DNA of 64,000 nucleotides from Bacillus sp. MYb209 (GCF_002975175.1 NZ_PCNZ01000011.1:62001-126000), one strand, 5' to 3'; positions 9,343 through 18,187 are shown, numbered from the stretch's first letter. Program-made: numbers and translations. Notes: generated by a model not told the origin, from the sequence alone.

Positions 9343-10452
9343 CTACTTCCCACTATGTTTTAATATAAAATTCCCCATCTCAATTGCTAAATCTTCACTT
9401 TGAGGATAGACACCTACATTATCTCCATAAGCGTGCCCTAAACCACGATAAAGAACTGTTTCAGTATCAACTCCTTTTTTAGTTAATTTAGCTGCATACG
9501 CTAAACATTCTATCATTAAAAAATCATGCTCTCCTACCGTAATAAATGTACTTGGATAGTCTGGGGATACATCAACATATGGACTTAAATACTTAGAATT
9601 AATTTCTTTCGTACCAAGTACTTCTGACATACCCCCAACCATTGAATGCATTATATTAAGCATTTTTTCTAATCCTTTTTTATACTTAGGAGCAATTTCA
9701 TATTTGTCTATACTCCAAGAATAAAATTCATCTTCATAGTCACACATATTAAGTGTAGGATATAGAAGTAGTTGTCCCTTAACGAGATTTCTACCATCTT
9801 CCATATCTCTAGTAGTACAATACTGCGTTAAGTTACCTCCTGCACTATCACCAGCAACAAAGATATTATTCTTATCACCGCCTAATGTGTCAGCATTCTC
9901 ATAAATCCACTTTAAAGTAGTGTAACAATCTGTATGCCCAGTTGGAAAAGGATTTTCCGGAGCTAATCGATAATCCACAGAAACGGCTAGTATATCTGTT
10001 TTCTCTACTATCAATTTCACAAGTTCTTCTACCACATCTGGTGATCCTGCCATAAATCCTCCGCCATGAATAAAGTATAAAATTGGTGCATTCTCTCGTT
10101 TAGAAATACTATTATAAATTCTTACCGGAATATCAAATCCATTTTCTGCTTTAACAGTTTTATGCATAATATTAATGTCTTTAGTGACAATGGGAACACT
10201 TTTAATACCATTAAATTGTTTTCGCATATTCTTTACTGATTTTTCAGAAGCATCCATTTTCATCATATTTTTAGGCATAAACCTCATTACATTCATTTGA
10301 ACCTTTGTGTCCTTATAAAGGCGTGAATCCATAGCCCCTTTTTCATCGCAATCTGGTATGTTTTTTACTACAACTTTTGCCCCCTGTACGTTGATAGTTT
10401 CTTGTTTTTCTTGAATTTTCCCTAAAAGGTCTAAGTCATACTTTCTAGTCAT
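9343..10452 (-). CDS. Alpha/beta hydrolase, HSL/acetyl-esterase type
   Basis: A 369-residue hydrolase of the hormone-sensitive-lipase group. The oxyanion motif HGGGF (about residue 128) and nucleophile elbow GDSAGG (about 203-208) are clear, and a C-terminal GEHDFL and GLGHAYG give the Asp and His of the triad. It probably cleaves short-chain carboxyl esters in the cytoplasm. I prefer the ATG at 10452, which is preceded by AGAGAGG; the longer form from 10488 has no ribosome binding site. It is followed at once by the PAP2 gene and preceded by an AraC-type regulator on the same strand. Confidence 0.85.
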   Translation of the reverse strand: MTRKYDLDLLGKIQEKQETINVQGAKVVVKNIPDCDEKGAMDSRLYKDTKVQMNVMRFMPKNMMKMDASEKSVKNMRKQFNGIKSVPIVTKDINIMHKTVKAENGFDIPVRIYNSISKRENAPILYFIHGGGFMAGSPDVVEELVKLIVEKTDILAVSVDYRLAPENPFPTGHTDCYTTLKWIYENADTLGGDKNNIFVAGDSAGGNLTQYCTTRDMEDGRNLVKGQLLLYPTLNMCDYEDEFYSWSIDKYEIAPKYKKGLEKMLNIMHSMVGGMSEVLGTKEINSKYLSPYVDVSPDYPSTFITVGEHDFLMIECLAYAAKLTKKGVDTETVLYRGLGHAYGDNVGVYPQSEDLAIEMGNFILKHSGK

Positions 10453-10544
10453 CCAGTATTCATCCTCTCTTATTTTAAGCGCTTTCATTTATTCGAATTA
10501 TATAAATCACATTTGAATCTTACTTCATCTGCTATCACTAAATT

Positions 10545-10586
10545 AAAAACGTTCCATGTACAAAATGTAACATGGAACGTTTTTTT
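10545..10586 (-). terminator. Intrinsic terminator after the AraC gene
   Basis: AAAAACGTTCCATGT pairs with ACATGGAACGTTTTTT around a nine-base loop. It separates the regulator from the esterase-PAP2 pair. Confidence 0.9.
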
Positions 10587-11466
10587 ATTGTTGTTCATAT
10601 TTGATTCGATTATTGTCATTTTTTGATATGATATTTTTCCTATACTGTAATGGTGTATATCCATATTTCTCTTTAAACTGTGAAATAAATGATTTCACAT
10701 TTGGAAATCCATGTTTTATTGCTATATCTTGTATAGAATTTGTACTTCTAATAATATCTTCATAAGCTTTATAGAGCCTGTATCTCGTTAAAAAAGTGGT
10801 GAAATTTGATCCGAAAGATTTTTTGAACATACGTGAAAAATGTTCTTCACTTACAAAAAAATGTTTAGCTACATCTTTCAGTTTAAGTTCTTCATCATAA
10901 TGTTTATAAATATACGTAATTATTTCTTTCTGTTTATTTCCAAGTTGATAATTATTGTCTATACTCTCTCCATCTTTGCAATATCGCAATAGAATATAAA
11001 CAATTTCATAAATTAAACTATTAATTTTTATGTAACTTAAATCATCAGAATTTGTGACTAACTCCTTTAATTCATAAAATATTTGCTGGAGGTTAGTTTT
11101 CTGAACAACTGATTCTTTTATATTAAATCTATATTTATCAAGATCTCCATTTACCTCTTTAAGAAATTCATAAGAAATAATTAACATCATTACTGCACAA
11201 CTTGTATTTTCAACTTTTTCGAATTCATGAACATCTCCACTATTCACAAAAATAAATTCGCCAGCGGATACTTTCTTTTTTTGCCCATTCACATACAAGA
11301 AAACTTCTCCATATACGACTAGGCTAATTTCAATACTTCTATGCCAGTGAGGAGGAATATAATAGTGAAAACCAGTAGGTAACATTGTATCCTCTATATA
11401 TTCAACCATTCCTGGAATTCTATCGCGTAATTTTATTTCTTCATATTTTCCTTGCCTGGTTTTCAA
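10585..11466 (-). CDS. AraC-family transcriptional regulator with cupin sensor
   Basis: A 293-residue regulator. Residues about 25-110 form a cupin-like sensing domain (HWHRSIEISLVVYGE, then the GEFIFVNSGDVHEF strand pattern). Residues about 185-285 hold two helix-turn-helix units, the second matching the AraC signature near DIAIKHGFPNVKSFISQFKEKYGYTPLQYR. The start is a TTG at 11466, preceded by GGGGGTGG. The ligand is unknown. Its position before the esterase-PAP2 pair suggests that pair as a target, but a terminator lies between them. Confidence 0.88.
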   Translation of the reverse strand: MKTRQGKYEEIKLRDRIPGMVEYIEDTMLPTGFHYYIPPHWHRSIEISLVVYGEVFLYVNGQKKKVSAGEFIFVNSGDVHEFEKVENTSCAVMMLIISYEFLKEVNGDLDKYRFNIKESVVQKTNLQQIFYELKELVTNSDDLSYIKINSLIYEIVYILLRYCKDGESIDNNYQLGNKQKEIITYIYKHYDEELKLKDVAKHFFVSEEHFSRMFKKSFGSNFTTFLTRYRLYKAYEDIIRSTNSIQDIAIKHGFPNVKSFISQFKEKYGYTPLQYRKNIISKNDNNRIKYEQQ

Positions 11467-11481
11467 TAGTCCACCCCCTTT

Positions 11482-11598
11482 TTATATTATAAAGTAGACG
11501 TCCGAATGATGATTCATTTCAATAGGACCACGTATAACCTTCACCTTATTACCAGCAAGAAACTTTGCTACCCAAAATTCAATATGATGAATACCTGC
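11482..11598 (-). pseudogene. Remnant of a VOC/glyoxalase-family gene
   Basis: A 38-codon open stretch bounded by stop codons reads AGIHHIEFWVAKF and then VKVIRGPIEMNHHSDVYF. The first part resembles the first beta strand of a vicinal-oxygen-chelate protein (HHIEFWV) and the second the region before its C-terminal metal ligand, with the middle missing. I read this as a gene reduced by an internal deletion. There is no start codon or ribosome binding site. The assignment rests on two short motif-like stretches only. Confidence 0.45.
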
Positions 11599-11614
11599 TC
11601 AAAGTTTATTTATA

Positions 11615-12250
11615 TTAAGAATGTGCCGCCTGTACTACTTGCACAATTTCCCCTGGCGTATTAACCATATAATCTGGCGCGTCTCCTTTTACCGTCTCAA
11701 TTACGTCATACCCCCACGAAACCCAAATGACATTCACACCAGCTTTTTTACAAGCTGCAATATCACGTTGTTCATCACCGACATACAACATATCTTGTTC
11801 TGTTAGCTTTTTCGACTTTAAAAATCTTTTTATCATTTTATCTTTACCAAACAAATTTTTAGAACAATACACTTCTTGAATATTTTCTATGCCATTATTA
11901 TGTAAAAATGCCCTAATATGCTCTTCTGAGTTCGAAGATATAACCGCGATCCCGTAGCCTTTTTTATGTAATTCATCTAATACATCCTTCATCCCATGGA
12001 ATAAAACGAGATCTTTTATGGCAGGTTGATATAATTTATAAAACTCTAGCGCCAATATAGGAAGTTTATAAAGTGGTACATCGAGTTTTTTACATCTTTC
12101 AGAAATAGTCAATTTTCGTAAAGGCTCAATCTCTTTCTCACTAACTGTCTTATATCCATGCTTTTCAGCAAGTTGATTATAAATTAGTACAAATATATTT
12201 TGTGAATCTACTAATGTGCCATCAAAGTCAAAAACAATGTATTTTTGCAT
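11615..12250 (-). CDS. HAD-family hydrolase, phosphoglycolate phosphatase-like
   Basis: A 211-residue haloacid dehalogenase superfamily phosphatase. Motif I is FDFDGTLVDS with nucleophile Asp and acid Asp at about residues 7 and 9, motif II is the VISSNS strand, Lys lies in KNLFGKDKM, and motif IV is VGDEQRDIAACKKAG. The helical cap inserted after motif I is the C1 type of the Gph/PGPase group. The ATG at 12250 is better spaced from AAAGGGAG than the ATG at 12256. Substrate unknown. Unlike two other HAD genes in this window, it is intact. Confidence 0.87.
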   Translation of the reverse strand: MQKYIVFDFDGTLVDSQNIFVLIYNQLAEKHGYKTVSEKEIEPLRKLTISERCKKLDVPLYKLPILALEFYKLYQPAIKDLVLFHGMKDVLDELHKKGYGIAVISSNSEEHIRAFLHNNGIENIQEVYCSKNLFGKDKMIKRFLKSKKLTEQDMLYVGDEQRDIAACKKAGVNVIWVSWGYDVIETVKGDAPDYMVNTPGEIVQVVQAAHS

Positions 12251-12325
12251 TCCCATACTCCCTTTGTTTTTTTTCCTAAACCTATGTTATTCAACAACAT
12301 AAATGTCTTACCCTTTCATACACAT

Positions 12326-12356
12326 AAAAAAAGAACAAGATTTTCTCTTGTTCTTC
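12326..12356 (-). terminator. Intrinsic terminator after ypjP
   Basis: AAGAACAAGA pairs with TCTTGTTCTT on the minus strand, followed by a run of T. Confidence 0.88.
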
Positions 12357-12357
12357 A

Positions 12358-12945
12358 TTAAGACAACCATTTCGGCGGTACATTCGTATTCCAATAAATA
12401 TTTCCTAACTCATGGTGTCCTGAGTATCCATCATCAAAACGATGATAATGGAAATTAAAATAATATCCATCTTGCGGTGGATGATCTCTCCTCACATGAA
12501 ATCGCAGTAAGTCATTTCCTGATTTCGTGTCATAAACATGAAAAATCTTTTCATTATTTCCGCCAGCTGGTCTTTGAGAAATCGCTAATGATTGCAACGA
12601 TTCTTCTGGCACATCATTTGCAAGTTCCGCAATTGCCTCTTCAATTTTAGGTAATACAACATCTTTAAATTCATCTTCAATTACAGGCCCAATTTTAGAG
12701 CCGAATTTTTGCATAGATTGCTTCTCTGCTTCTTGCATCGCATAGTTAACAAAAGTATCGGTGGTTAACCTATCATTCGTTTCTTCATATGTATAGGACG
12801 TACTCTCCAAATTTTGTTGCCCAGCTGTGCTCGTAGGCTTGTCCGCAGCTTTGGCATTATCAAGTAATATGGAAGGAGGCGTCACTAAACCAAACGTAAA
12901 TACGGTAATTAATGCGACTAAGGTTTTTCTAAACCAATTTGGCAT
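12358..12945 (-). CDS. ypjP: YpjP-family exported protein
   Basis: A 195-residue protein matching the YpjP family of Bacillus, whose function is not established. An N-terminal positively charged stretch and hydrophobic helix (about residues 5-32) ending in DNAKA suggests a signal peptide or membrane anchor. The mature part has an acidic helical region (about 65-115), then an aromatic and His-rich C-terminus (HVRRDHPPQDGYYFNFHYHRFDDGYSGHHELGNIYWN, shortened here to its His/Tyr character). In B. subtilis ypjP also lies near dfrA and the thymidylate synthase gene, as here. Confidence 0.8.
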   Translation of the reverse strand: MPNWFRKTLVALITVFTFGLVTPPSILLDNAKAADKPTSTAGQQNLESTSYTYEETNDRLTTDTFVNYAMQEAEKQSMQKFGSKIGPVIEDEFKDVVLPKIEEAIAELANDVPEESLQSLAISQRPAGGNNEKIFHVYDTKSGNDLLRFHVRRDHPPQDGYYFNFHYHRFDDGYSGHHELGNIYWNTNVPPKWLS

Positions 12946-13123
12946 TTATGTTCCCTCCCCTTTCACTCATTATATTTTATATAACGGTTGTTTCTTCTAT
13001 TATACAAAATGATTGTAATTTTTGCACTTTACAAATTTGTTAACGTTCACATATTTTTCACTTGAATATGAAATTGTAAGATTTCATACACTATAAATAC
13101 AACAACAATGAGGAGGCGATCAG

Positions 13124-13201
13124 ATGACTTTAGATGTCATGTACTCCGCCGCAAGCATACTCGTTTTAGTATATTTTATTTATCAGTGTGTTACAGACTA
13201 G
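13124..13201 (+). CDS. 25-residue single-helix membrane peptide
   Basis: A short ORF starts 7 bases after a strong GAGGAGG and encodes a 25-residue peptide, MTLDVMYSAASILVLVYFIY plus QCVTD. Residues 6-20 form one hydrophobic helix with an acidic end on both sides. A terminator follows immediately, so the transcript appears to be a dedicated small-protein message. Size and layout recall KdpF-like subunits or type I toxins, but there is no kdp gene nearby and no antisense RNA that I could recognise. The ribosome binding site and terminator support that it is real. Confidence 0.6.
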   Translation: MTLDVMYSAASILVLVYFIYQCVTD

Positions 13202-13231
13202 AAAAAGAGCCCTTTCCGGCTCCTTTTCTAT
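13200..13231. terminator. Bidirectional intrinsic terminator
   Basis: AAAAGAGCC and GGCTCCTTTT form a hairpin with A and T tracts, between the converging small peptide gene and the ABC permease gene. Confidence 0.85.
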
Positions 13232-14427
13232 GGTAAAAATACAATCCAACCAATGAATACTATAAAAATAACTCCAATAATTACTGCTGGCAATAAATAA
13301 AACTGTGAGAGGATGACTGTTCCGTACATAAATACGACTGGAAGGAGCAAATAACGATCCGCCTTCCATCTTAATAATAGTAATTCTCCCTCGTCACAAT
13401 ATAAATGTAGAAACATTTTCTTCGTAAATTCATTCCAATAATCACGCGCATAGCGAGAAATAGCAACTATAGCAAATACAAGAATAATAGCTGTTATCCA
13501 CTGCGGAGTCACGATAATACTTACAGTACTTATACATACAATTTGAACATAAAACATTAAAGCACTACTTGTACGCAAAAGTTCTTTTAAAAAAGATTCT
13601 ACAATACGCGAATCAGAATTTTTTCCTAATATCTTTTTAGACCGAGGGAACATCCACGGTTTTTTATTCGAACTACTTGGTTTAGCTGCATGACCACCAA
13701 CTTGCATAATCCCTACAGTCCAGCGCATACTTTCTTCTTTTTCTTTCTCAACTTCTTTAAAAAAGAAATTTTTATAATTCATCTTTTCTTTTACTAAGAC
13801 TACAGTAAGTACAGCTACTAGGCCGGTAAATAATATGAAATACAATGGATTTTTAAAAATGAAAAATACACTGATTCCAAAATAGACTAAACTTAAAGAA
13901 AATATAACATCTTTTATAATCAATAAAACCCATCGTTTCCCCACACGTACATTTATGAATCTCGTCAACAACGATAGCATAAATCGAAAAACAGTAAAGA
14001 AAATCCAAAACAGTATAATTTGTATAATTGTTGCTCCCATACTTTTCATCAATATAGGTAACATAATGAATACTATACATACGTTCGTTATTGCAATCCG
14101 AATTAATGTATATATAATGCCAATCTTCATTAATTTTCGCATATGATTTGGGTACGAAATTAAAAATAAGCTATCTGCTTGTTCAAAAAATGAGCGAACT
14201 CCTCTTGAAAATGTAACAAAATAAAACGCGAGTAAACCTAAGCCAAAATAAACGGTCTCTTCCATCGACAATTCTTTCATCCATAGTGAACGATAGTAGA
14301 TCCCTGCAAATATAATTGCTGGAATAATAATATATAATGCTACTGTCCAATCTGTTACAGAACGAATCGCCTTCCATTTTCTTTGCAATTCATGACGTAA
14401 CCTCTTATTAAACTGATGTTTAATCAT
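13228..14427 (-). CDS. EcsB-family ABC transporter permease
   Basis: A 399-residue integral membrane protein of the EcsB family, with about ten hydrophobic segments and a central charged loop (about residues 215-265, rich in Glu/Lys/Ser). It overlaps the upstream ATPase gene by 8 bp, so the two are translationally coupled and should form one ABC exporter. EcsAB of B. subtilis affects protein secretion, competence and regulated intramembrane proteolysis; this may be a paralogue because the usual hit-ecs context is absent. Substrate unknown. Confidence 0.82.
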   Translation of the reverse strand: MIKHQFNKRLRHELQRKWKAIRSVTDWTVALYIIIPAIIFAGIYYRSLWMKELSMEETVYFGLGLLAFYFVTFSRGVRSFFEQADSLFLISYPNHMRKLMKIGIIYTLIRIAITNVCIVFIMLPILMKSMGATIIQIILFWIFFTVFRFMLSLLTRFINVRVGKRWVLLIIKDVIFSLSLVYFGISVFFIFKNPLYFILFTGLVAVLTVVLVKEKMNYKNFFFKEVEKEKEESMRWTVGIMQVGGHAAKPSSSNKKPWMFPRSKKILGKNSDSRIVESFLKELLRTSSALMFYVQIVCISTVSIIVTPQWITAIILVFAIVAISRYARDYWNEFTKKMFLHLYCDEGELLLLRWKADRYLLLPVVFMYGTVILSQFYLLPAVIIGVIFIVFIGWIVFLP

Positions 14428-15130
14428 GTTGTTCCCGCCTTACAATTGCATCGAAACAATCTAACAGTGTACTTCCTGGCATTTCTGCTAACGATTGTAT
14501 CGCCTCTAAATGCCCGTCTGCTACTAACGTACCCTGCGAAATGAGTAAAAATCTTTCACAAATTCTTTCAGCTGTATCCAGTACGTGCGTACAAAGTAAA
14601 ATTCCGGCTCCTCGCTCTTTTTCTTTATATAAGTAATTCAAAAATTCTTTCGTAGCTACTGGATCTAAACCGATAAAAGGCTCATCAATAATATAAAAAT
14701 CTGGCTCTGTTAAAAATGCTAATATAAGCATCGATTTTTGTTTCATACCTTTTGAAAACTTTGATATGTATTCGTGTATATGTTTTTCCATTCGAAACGT
14801 ATGTAATAATTCCCTTGCCTTAGCCTCCCAATTTCCTACTTCATTTCCACGAGCAGCCATTAACAATTCAATATGCTCCCATAAAGTTAGATAATCATAA
14901 TAAGTGGGATGCTCCGGTACATATGCATATGGATTTTTCTTTTCACCAAACGAAATTTCACCATCCATATTGACAAGTAGACCGAGTATCGACTTAATTG
15001 TCGTACTCTTTCCTGCACCATTTGCGCCAATAAGAGCAACTAACTCTCCTTTTTCAATTGCAAATGCAATATCGTGAACTGTCTTTTCACCTACTTCATA
15101 TCCGGCTGAGCGAATATTCACTTCTAGCAT
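14420..15130 (-). CDS. EcsA-like ABC transporter ATP-binding protein
   Basis: A 236-residue ATPase subunit. Walker A is GANGAGKST (about residues 34-42), the signature is the degenerate FSKGMKQK common in exporter ATPases, Walker B is FYIIDEP, and the H-loop is CTHVL. It energises the EcsB-like permease encoded next. The ATG at 15130 follows GAAGGGGAA; the reading frame extends to 15160 without a better site. A divergent promoter region separates it from the GNAT gene at 15297. Confidence 0.88.
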   Translation of the reverse strand: MLEVNIRSAGYEVGEKTVHDIAFAIEKGELVALIGANGAGKSTTIKSILGLLVNMDGEISFGEKKNPYAYVPEHPTYYDYLTLWEHIELLMAARGNEVGNWEAKARELLHTFRMEKHIHEYISKFSKGMKQKSMLILAFLTEPDFYIIDEPFIGLDPVATKEFLNYLYKEKERGAGILLCTHVLDTAERICERFLLISQGTLVADGHLEAIQSLAEMPGSTLLDCFDAIVRREQHD

Positions 15131-15296
15131 ACATTCCCCTTCTTTCCATTTACAATACAATCAAGGAAAATGATAACATATCCCTCTTAATATAGTATTA
15201 TATCATTTCTAAAATGTTTGTTTCGGTAGCAGGAAAAAACACACTTTAACAGAATATTTAATGTTTGAAGATTTTAAAGTAAATGGGGTTTATCAT

Positions 15297-15728
15297 ATGT
15301 CAGTTCAAATTCGTGAAGCGACTATAGATGATATAGATTCACTTTGTTCTCTTACAAAAGAATTAAAAGGGTCCTCTATCTCTAATGAAGATATGAACAA
15401 TCGTTTACAATTCGTAAAAATGAGTCCTTTTGATTTTTTATATGTATATGAAGAAGAGAATACTATTTTGGGATTACTAGGATTTCGCATACGTGAGAAT
15501 TTAGAAGATGTAACTCGTTATGGAGAGATTTCAATTATTAGTGTTGATTCTACAATACGTCGTAAAGGTATTGGACAAGTGTTAATGGACTACGCAGAAC
15601 AATTAGCAAAAGAGCATAACTGTATTGGTACTTGGCTTGTTAGTGGAATGAACCGAAAAGAAGCACACCCCTTCTATGAAAAATTGGGCTATGAAGTAAA
15701 TGGGTATCGATTTGTAAAACATTTTTAA
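15297..15728 (+). CDS. GNAT-family N-acetyltransferase
   Basis: A 143-residue acetyl-CoA-dependent acyltransferase. The GNAT motif A is seen as ISVDSTIRRKGIGQVLMDYAEQLA (R/Q-x-x-G-x-G/A form at RRKGIG), and motif B as NRKEAHPFYEKLGYE near the C-terminus. The substrate cannot be read from sequence. The ATG at 15297 is preceded by a weak GGGG. It lies 29 bp upstream of the broken HAD gene on the same strand, so the two were probably one transcript. Confidence 0.85.
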   Translation: MSVQIREATIDDIDSLCSLTKELKGSSISNEDMNNRLQFVKMSPFDFLYVYEEENTILGLLGFRIRENLEDVTRYGEISIISVDSTIRRKGIGQVLMDYAEQLAKEHNCIGTWLVSGMNRKEAHPFYEKLGYEVNGYRFVKHF

Positions 15729-15757
15729 ACTACTGGTACAAAGAAAGGACTATAACT

Positions 15758-16282
15758 ATGACAAACATTGAAGCAATATTCATTGATCGTGACGGAACAA
15801 TTGGCGGTGATACTACAATACATTATCCAGGTTCTTTCACATTATTTCCTTTTACAAAGGCATCTTTACAAAAGTTAAAAGCTCAAAATATTAAACTATT
15901 CTCTTTTACGAATCAACCAGGTATCGCGGATGGAAAAGCAGCTGCGAATGATTTTGTGCAAGAATTAAAAGGGTTTGGTTTTGATGATATTTACCTTTGT
16001 CCTCATAGACATGGTGATGGCTGTGAATGCCGCAAACCGAGCACAGGTATGCTCCTGCAAGCAGCGGAAAAACAGGGGCTTGATTTAACAAAATGTGCTG
16101 TAATTGGTGATCGCTGAACTGATATTGTTGCTGGTGCAAAAGTAAATGCAACAACAATATTAGTTCAAACTGGCGCTGGATATGACGCTTTACATACGTA
16201 CCGAGATAAATGGGCACATATTGAGCCGAATTACATTGCAGAAAACTTTGAGGATGCTACGAATTGGATATTAAATCAATGA
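15758..16282 (+). pseudogene. HAD-IIIA phosphatase gene with internal TGA
   Basis: A gene of 175 codons for an HAD subfamily IIIA phosphatase (histidinol-phosphatase/GmhB-like). Motif I is FIDRDGTIGGD and motif II region is SFTNQPG; a zinc-loop-like CPHRHGDGCECRKPS follows, then IGDR. At 16115-16117 an in-frame TGA interrupts the expected GDRWTD motif, where Trp (TGG) is usual. The frame continues for 55 further codons with clear family sequence, so a single G-to-A change explains the break. The truncated product would lack the metal-binding Asp of motif IV. Confidence 0.8.
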
Positions 16283-16293
16283 TGGTATAAATT

Positions 16294-16329
16294 AAATGAG
16301 ACGCCTTCACTTTGAAAGCGTCTCATTTA
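16294..16329. terminator. Bidirectional intrinsic terminator
   Basis: AAATGAGACGC pairs with GCGTCTCATTT between the converging HAD pseudogene and the DUF3888 gene. Confidence 0.85.
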
Positions 16330-16342
16330 TCCTCTATTAAAA

Positions 16343-17086
16343 TTACATATACCAAAGAAGCTCCCTCTCTAACTTCTTACCTGTTTTATAGTTAATTTCG
16401 ACCACTTTCCACTCATCATTTTCTTTTTCCACAGTGTATACTACATTTCGTCCATCAGCTCTTTTAAAAAGAATGTAACCTTGATTTCCTTTAACAAAAC
16501 TTATAGGCGTAATTATATTTTTATATGGTGAAGAAATATCTGCCTTCAAAATTTCAGTTGTAATCCTTACTATACTATTCGAAAGTGATTTATAATTATT
16601 CTGCTGATCCGCCTTATAAAGAAGTTGCTCGTTATTATATTTTTTATATGTTTCCAATTGCAAATTAAAAGCCCTCGCTATTTCAAAAATGACCCTATTA
16701 TAAAATGTATTTATTTTCTTTTCCCACTCATCTCCTTCATGCTGAAATGAAATGACGCTGACTCCTTCACCATCCATCTTAAAAGTAATCGTTTCTTTCC
16801 CGTACGGTGGATTGTGAGCATCATTAAATGTATGAACCCTCATCTTTATAATAAATGTCCCGTTCACTTTTTCAATATTTACAATTTCAGTATCATATAA
16901 AGAATACTGCTTCACTTCTCCATAATAATTAAAAATAGTTTTTTCTATTTCATGATTTAATGTTAACAGTAAAGTTTCTTTAATAAGTTTATGCTTCAAT
17001 TGTTGCTCCTTGGCATAAACAGAATGCAATGGATATACTTGAAAAATTAATAAAGTCATTACAATTATTTCATATATTTTCCTCAT
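16343..17086 (-). CDS. Secreted DUF3888-type protein
   Basis: A 247-residue protein with a signal peptide (residues 1-25, cleavage probably after VYA). The mature N-terminal half matches the DUF3888 pattern, a helix ending in FNYYGEVKQYSLYDTEIVNIEK, followed by a beta-rich part containing TFNDAHNPPYGKETITFKMDG. The C-terminal half (about 165-247) looks like a second small beta domain. The family is common in the B. cereus group and has no known function. It is probably exported to the membrane-wall space. Confidence 0.7.
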   Translation of the reverse strand: MRKIYEIIVMTLLIFQVYPLHSVYAKEQQLKHKLIKETLLLTLNHEIEKTIFNYYGEVKQYSLYDTEIVNIEKVNGTFIIKMRVHTFNDAHNPPYGKETITFKMDGEGVSVISFQHEGDEWEKKINTFYNRVIFEIARAFNLQLETYKKYNNEQLLYKADQQNNYKSLSNSIVRITTEILKADISSPYKNIITPISFVKGNQGYILFKRADGRNVVYTVEKENDEWKVVEINYKTGKKLERELLWYM

Positions 17087-17142
17087 ATCTTTCTCCTTTT
17101 GACTATTCTTTTCCTAAATGCCAAAAGGTATGAAAAATAATA

Positions 17143-17182
17143 AAAGCTCAACCTACGAAAAAAGTAGGCCGAGCTTTTATAG
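17143..17182 (-). terminator. Intrinsic terminator after the trmO-GNAT pair
   Basis: AAAAGCTC-ACCTAC and GTAGG-CGAGCTTTT form a slightly interrupted hairpin just beyond the GNAT stop codon. Confidence 0.85.
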
Positions 17183-17188
17183 ATTAGT

Positions 17189-17629
17189 TTAAAAAGTTAA
17201 TTCATAATGGAAATAACGATTATCTCTCAAATATCCATTTTCAGCATATAATCGCTGTGCTGATAAGTTATCAATTTCTGTTTGTAGCTTTAAACCTTTT
17301 GCACCATTTTCTAAAGCGAACGCTTTAGCAGCTTCTAACAATTTTTTACCCGTTCCCGCCCCGCGTTTCTTCGCTTGTACAAATAAGTCATTTAATATCC
17401 ATAATTCCTTCATCGAAATAGATGAGAATGATGGATATAATTGTGTGAAACCAATGTATTCCCCGTCTTCCACCGCTACAAAAATGACTGATTCTTTTCG
17501 CTCAATTCGATTTCGTAAAAATGCTTTTGCTCCTTCAATATCGGAGTCTTGTCGATAAAATACGCGATAGTTATTAAAAACAGATGCTAGTCCGTCTAAA
17601 TCTGCAATTGTTGCTTCATATATTCTCAT
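17189..17629 (-). CDS. GNAT-family N-acetyltransferase
   Basis: A 146-residue acyltransferase. Motif A appears as LNDLFVQAKKRGAGTGKKLLEAAKAFA (acetyl-CoA loop KRGAGTGK) and motif B as LQTEIDNLSAQRLYAENGY, typical of the RimI/YjaB-like GNAT group. Its start overlaps the stop codon of trmO by 4 bp (ATGA), so the two are translationally coupled. Coupling to a tRNA modification gene is suggestive but does not identify the substrate. Confidence 0.87.
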   Translation of the reverse strand: MRIYEATIADLDGLASVFNNYRVFYRQDSDIEGAKAFLRNRIERKESVIFVAVEDGEYIGFTQLYPSFSSISMKELWILNDLFVQAKKRGAGTGKKLLEAAKAFALENGAKGLKLQTEIDNLSAQRLYAENGYLRDNRYFHYELTF

Positions 17630-18105
17630 TTTACTTTATTCCCCTTCCAATATTGTTTCATAATATCCGTTGCCCATTCAGGCTGTTTTATTTCTTCTCT
17701 CGGTATAAATTCATTCATAACTGGCTTTATATCCAAAATAGGCGTGCCATCGATTGCGTCTAATCCTTCAACAACAATTGTCTTTCCATCTCTTCTTATC
17801 ACTTTAACAATTGTTGCTCCTAGTCGATTCGGACGATTTTTTCCACGTTGTGCAAAAACCCCTACCTTTGGAAAATCACTATTATTTCTAGGGTGTCTAG
17901 CAGAATACTGAATTTGTTCATCTGTTACTTTATGAAAATAGAAAATAACCTCAATATGAGAAAAATCTTCAATCCCTTGTATACTTTCCTCTGCAAACGA
18001 ATCTCTTAAAGTAATAAGTGATCTTATTTCTCCCCAATCATCATCTACTATTTCCGTTCTTTCATTATGTACAAATGCGATTGGTTGAACTGAAAACATC
18101 CGCAT
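17626..18105 (-). CDS. trmO: tRNA (t6A37) methyltransferase TrmO
   Basis: A 159-residue protein of the TrmO/YaeB (UPF0066) family, which methylates N6-threonylcarbamoyladenosine at position 37 of certain tRNAs using S-adenosylmethionine. Diagnostic stretches are IGFIHNER-like IAFVHNERTE at the N-terminus, FSHIEVIFYFHK, RHPRNNSDFPKVGVFAQRG and RPNRLGATIVKV, then LDAIDGTPILDIKP. Length is that of the single-domain short form. It is the first gene of a pair with the GNAT gene. Confidence 0.9.
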   Translation of the reverse strand: MRMFSVQPIAFVHNERTEIVDDDWGEIRSLITLRDSFAEESIQGIEDFSHIEVIFYFHKVTDEQIQYSARHPRNNSDFPKVGVFAQRGKNRPNRLGATIVKVIRRDGKTIVVEGLDAIDGTPILDIKPVMNEFIPREEIKQPEWATDIMKQYWKGNKVK

Positions 18106-18187
18106 TCCCCCTTAAATGTAACCACTTACATTATAAAATATTTTCTGAATGTTTTCCACATATACGAATATTGTTTACATAATAAAA

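Noticed and set aside
13124-13201. Reading the 25-residue peptide as KdpF.
   Set aside because: Size and hydrophobic pattern are similar, but no kdpA, B or C gene is near.
13853-14377. Alternative frames over the Ecs-like permease gene.
   Set aside because: They have no start signals and are explained by low-GC membrane-protein coding sequence.
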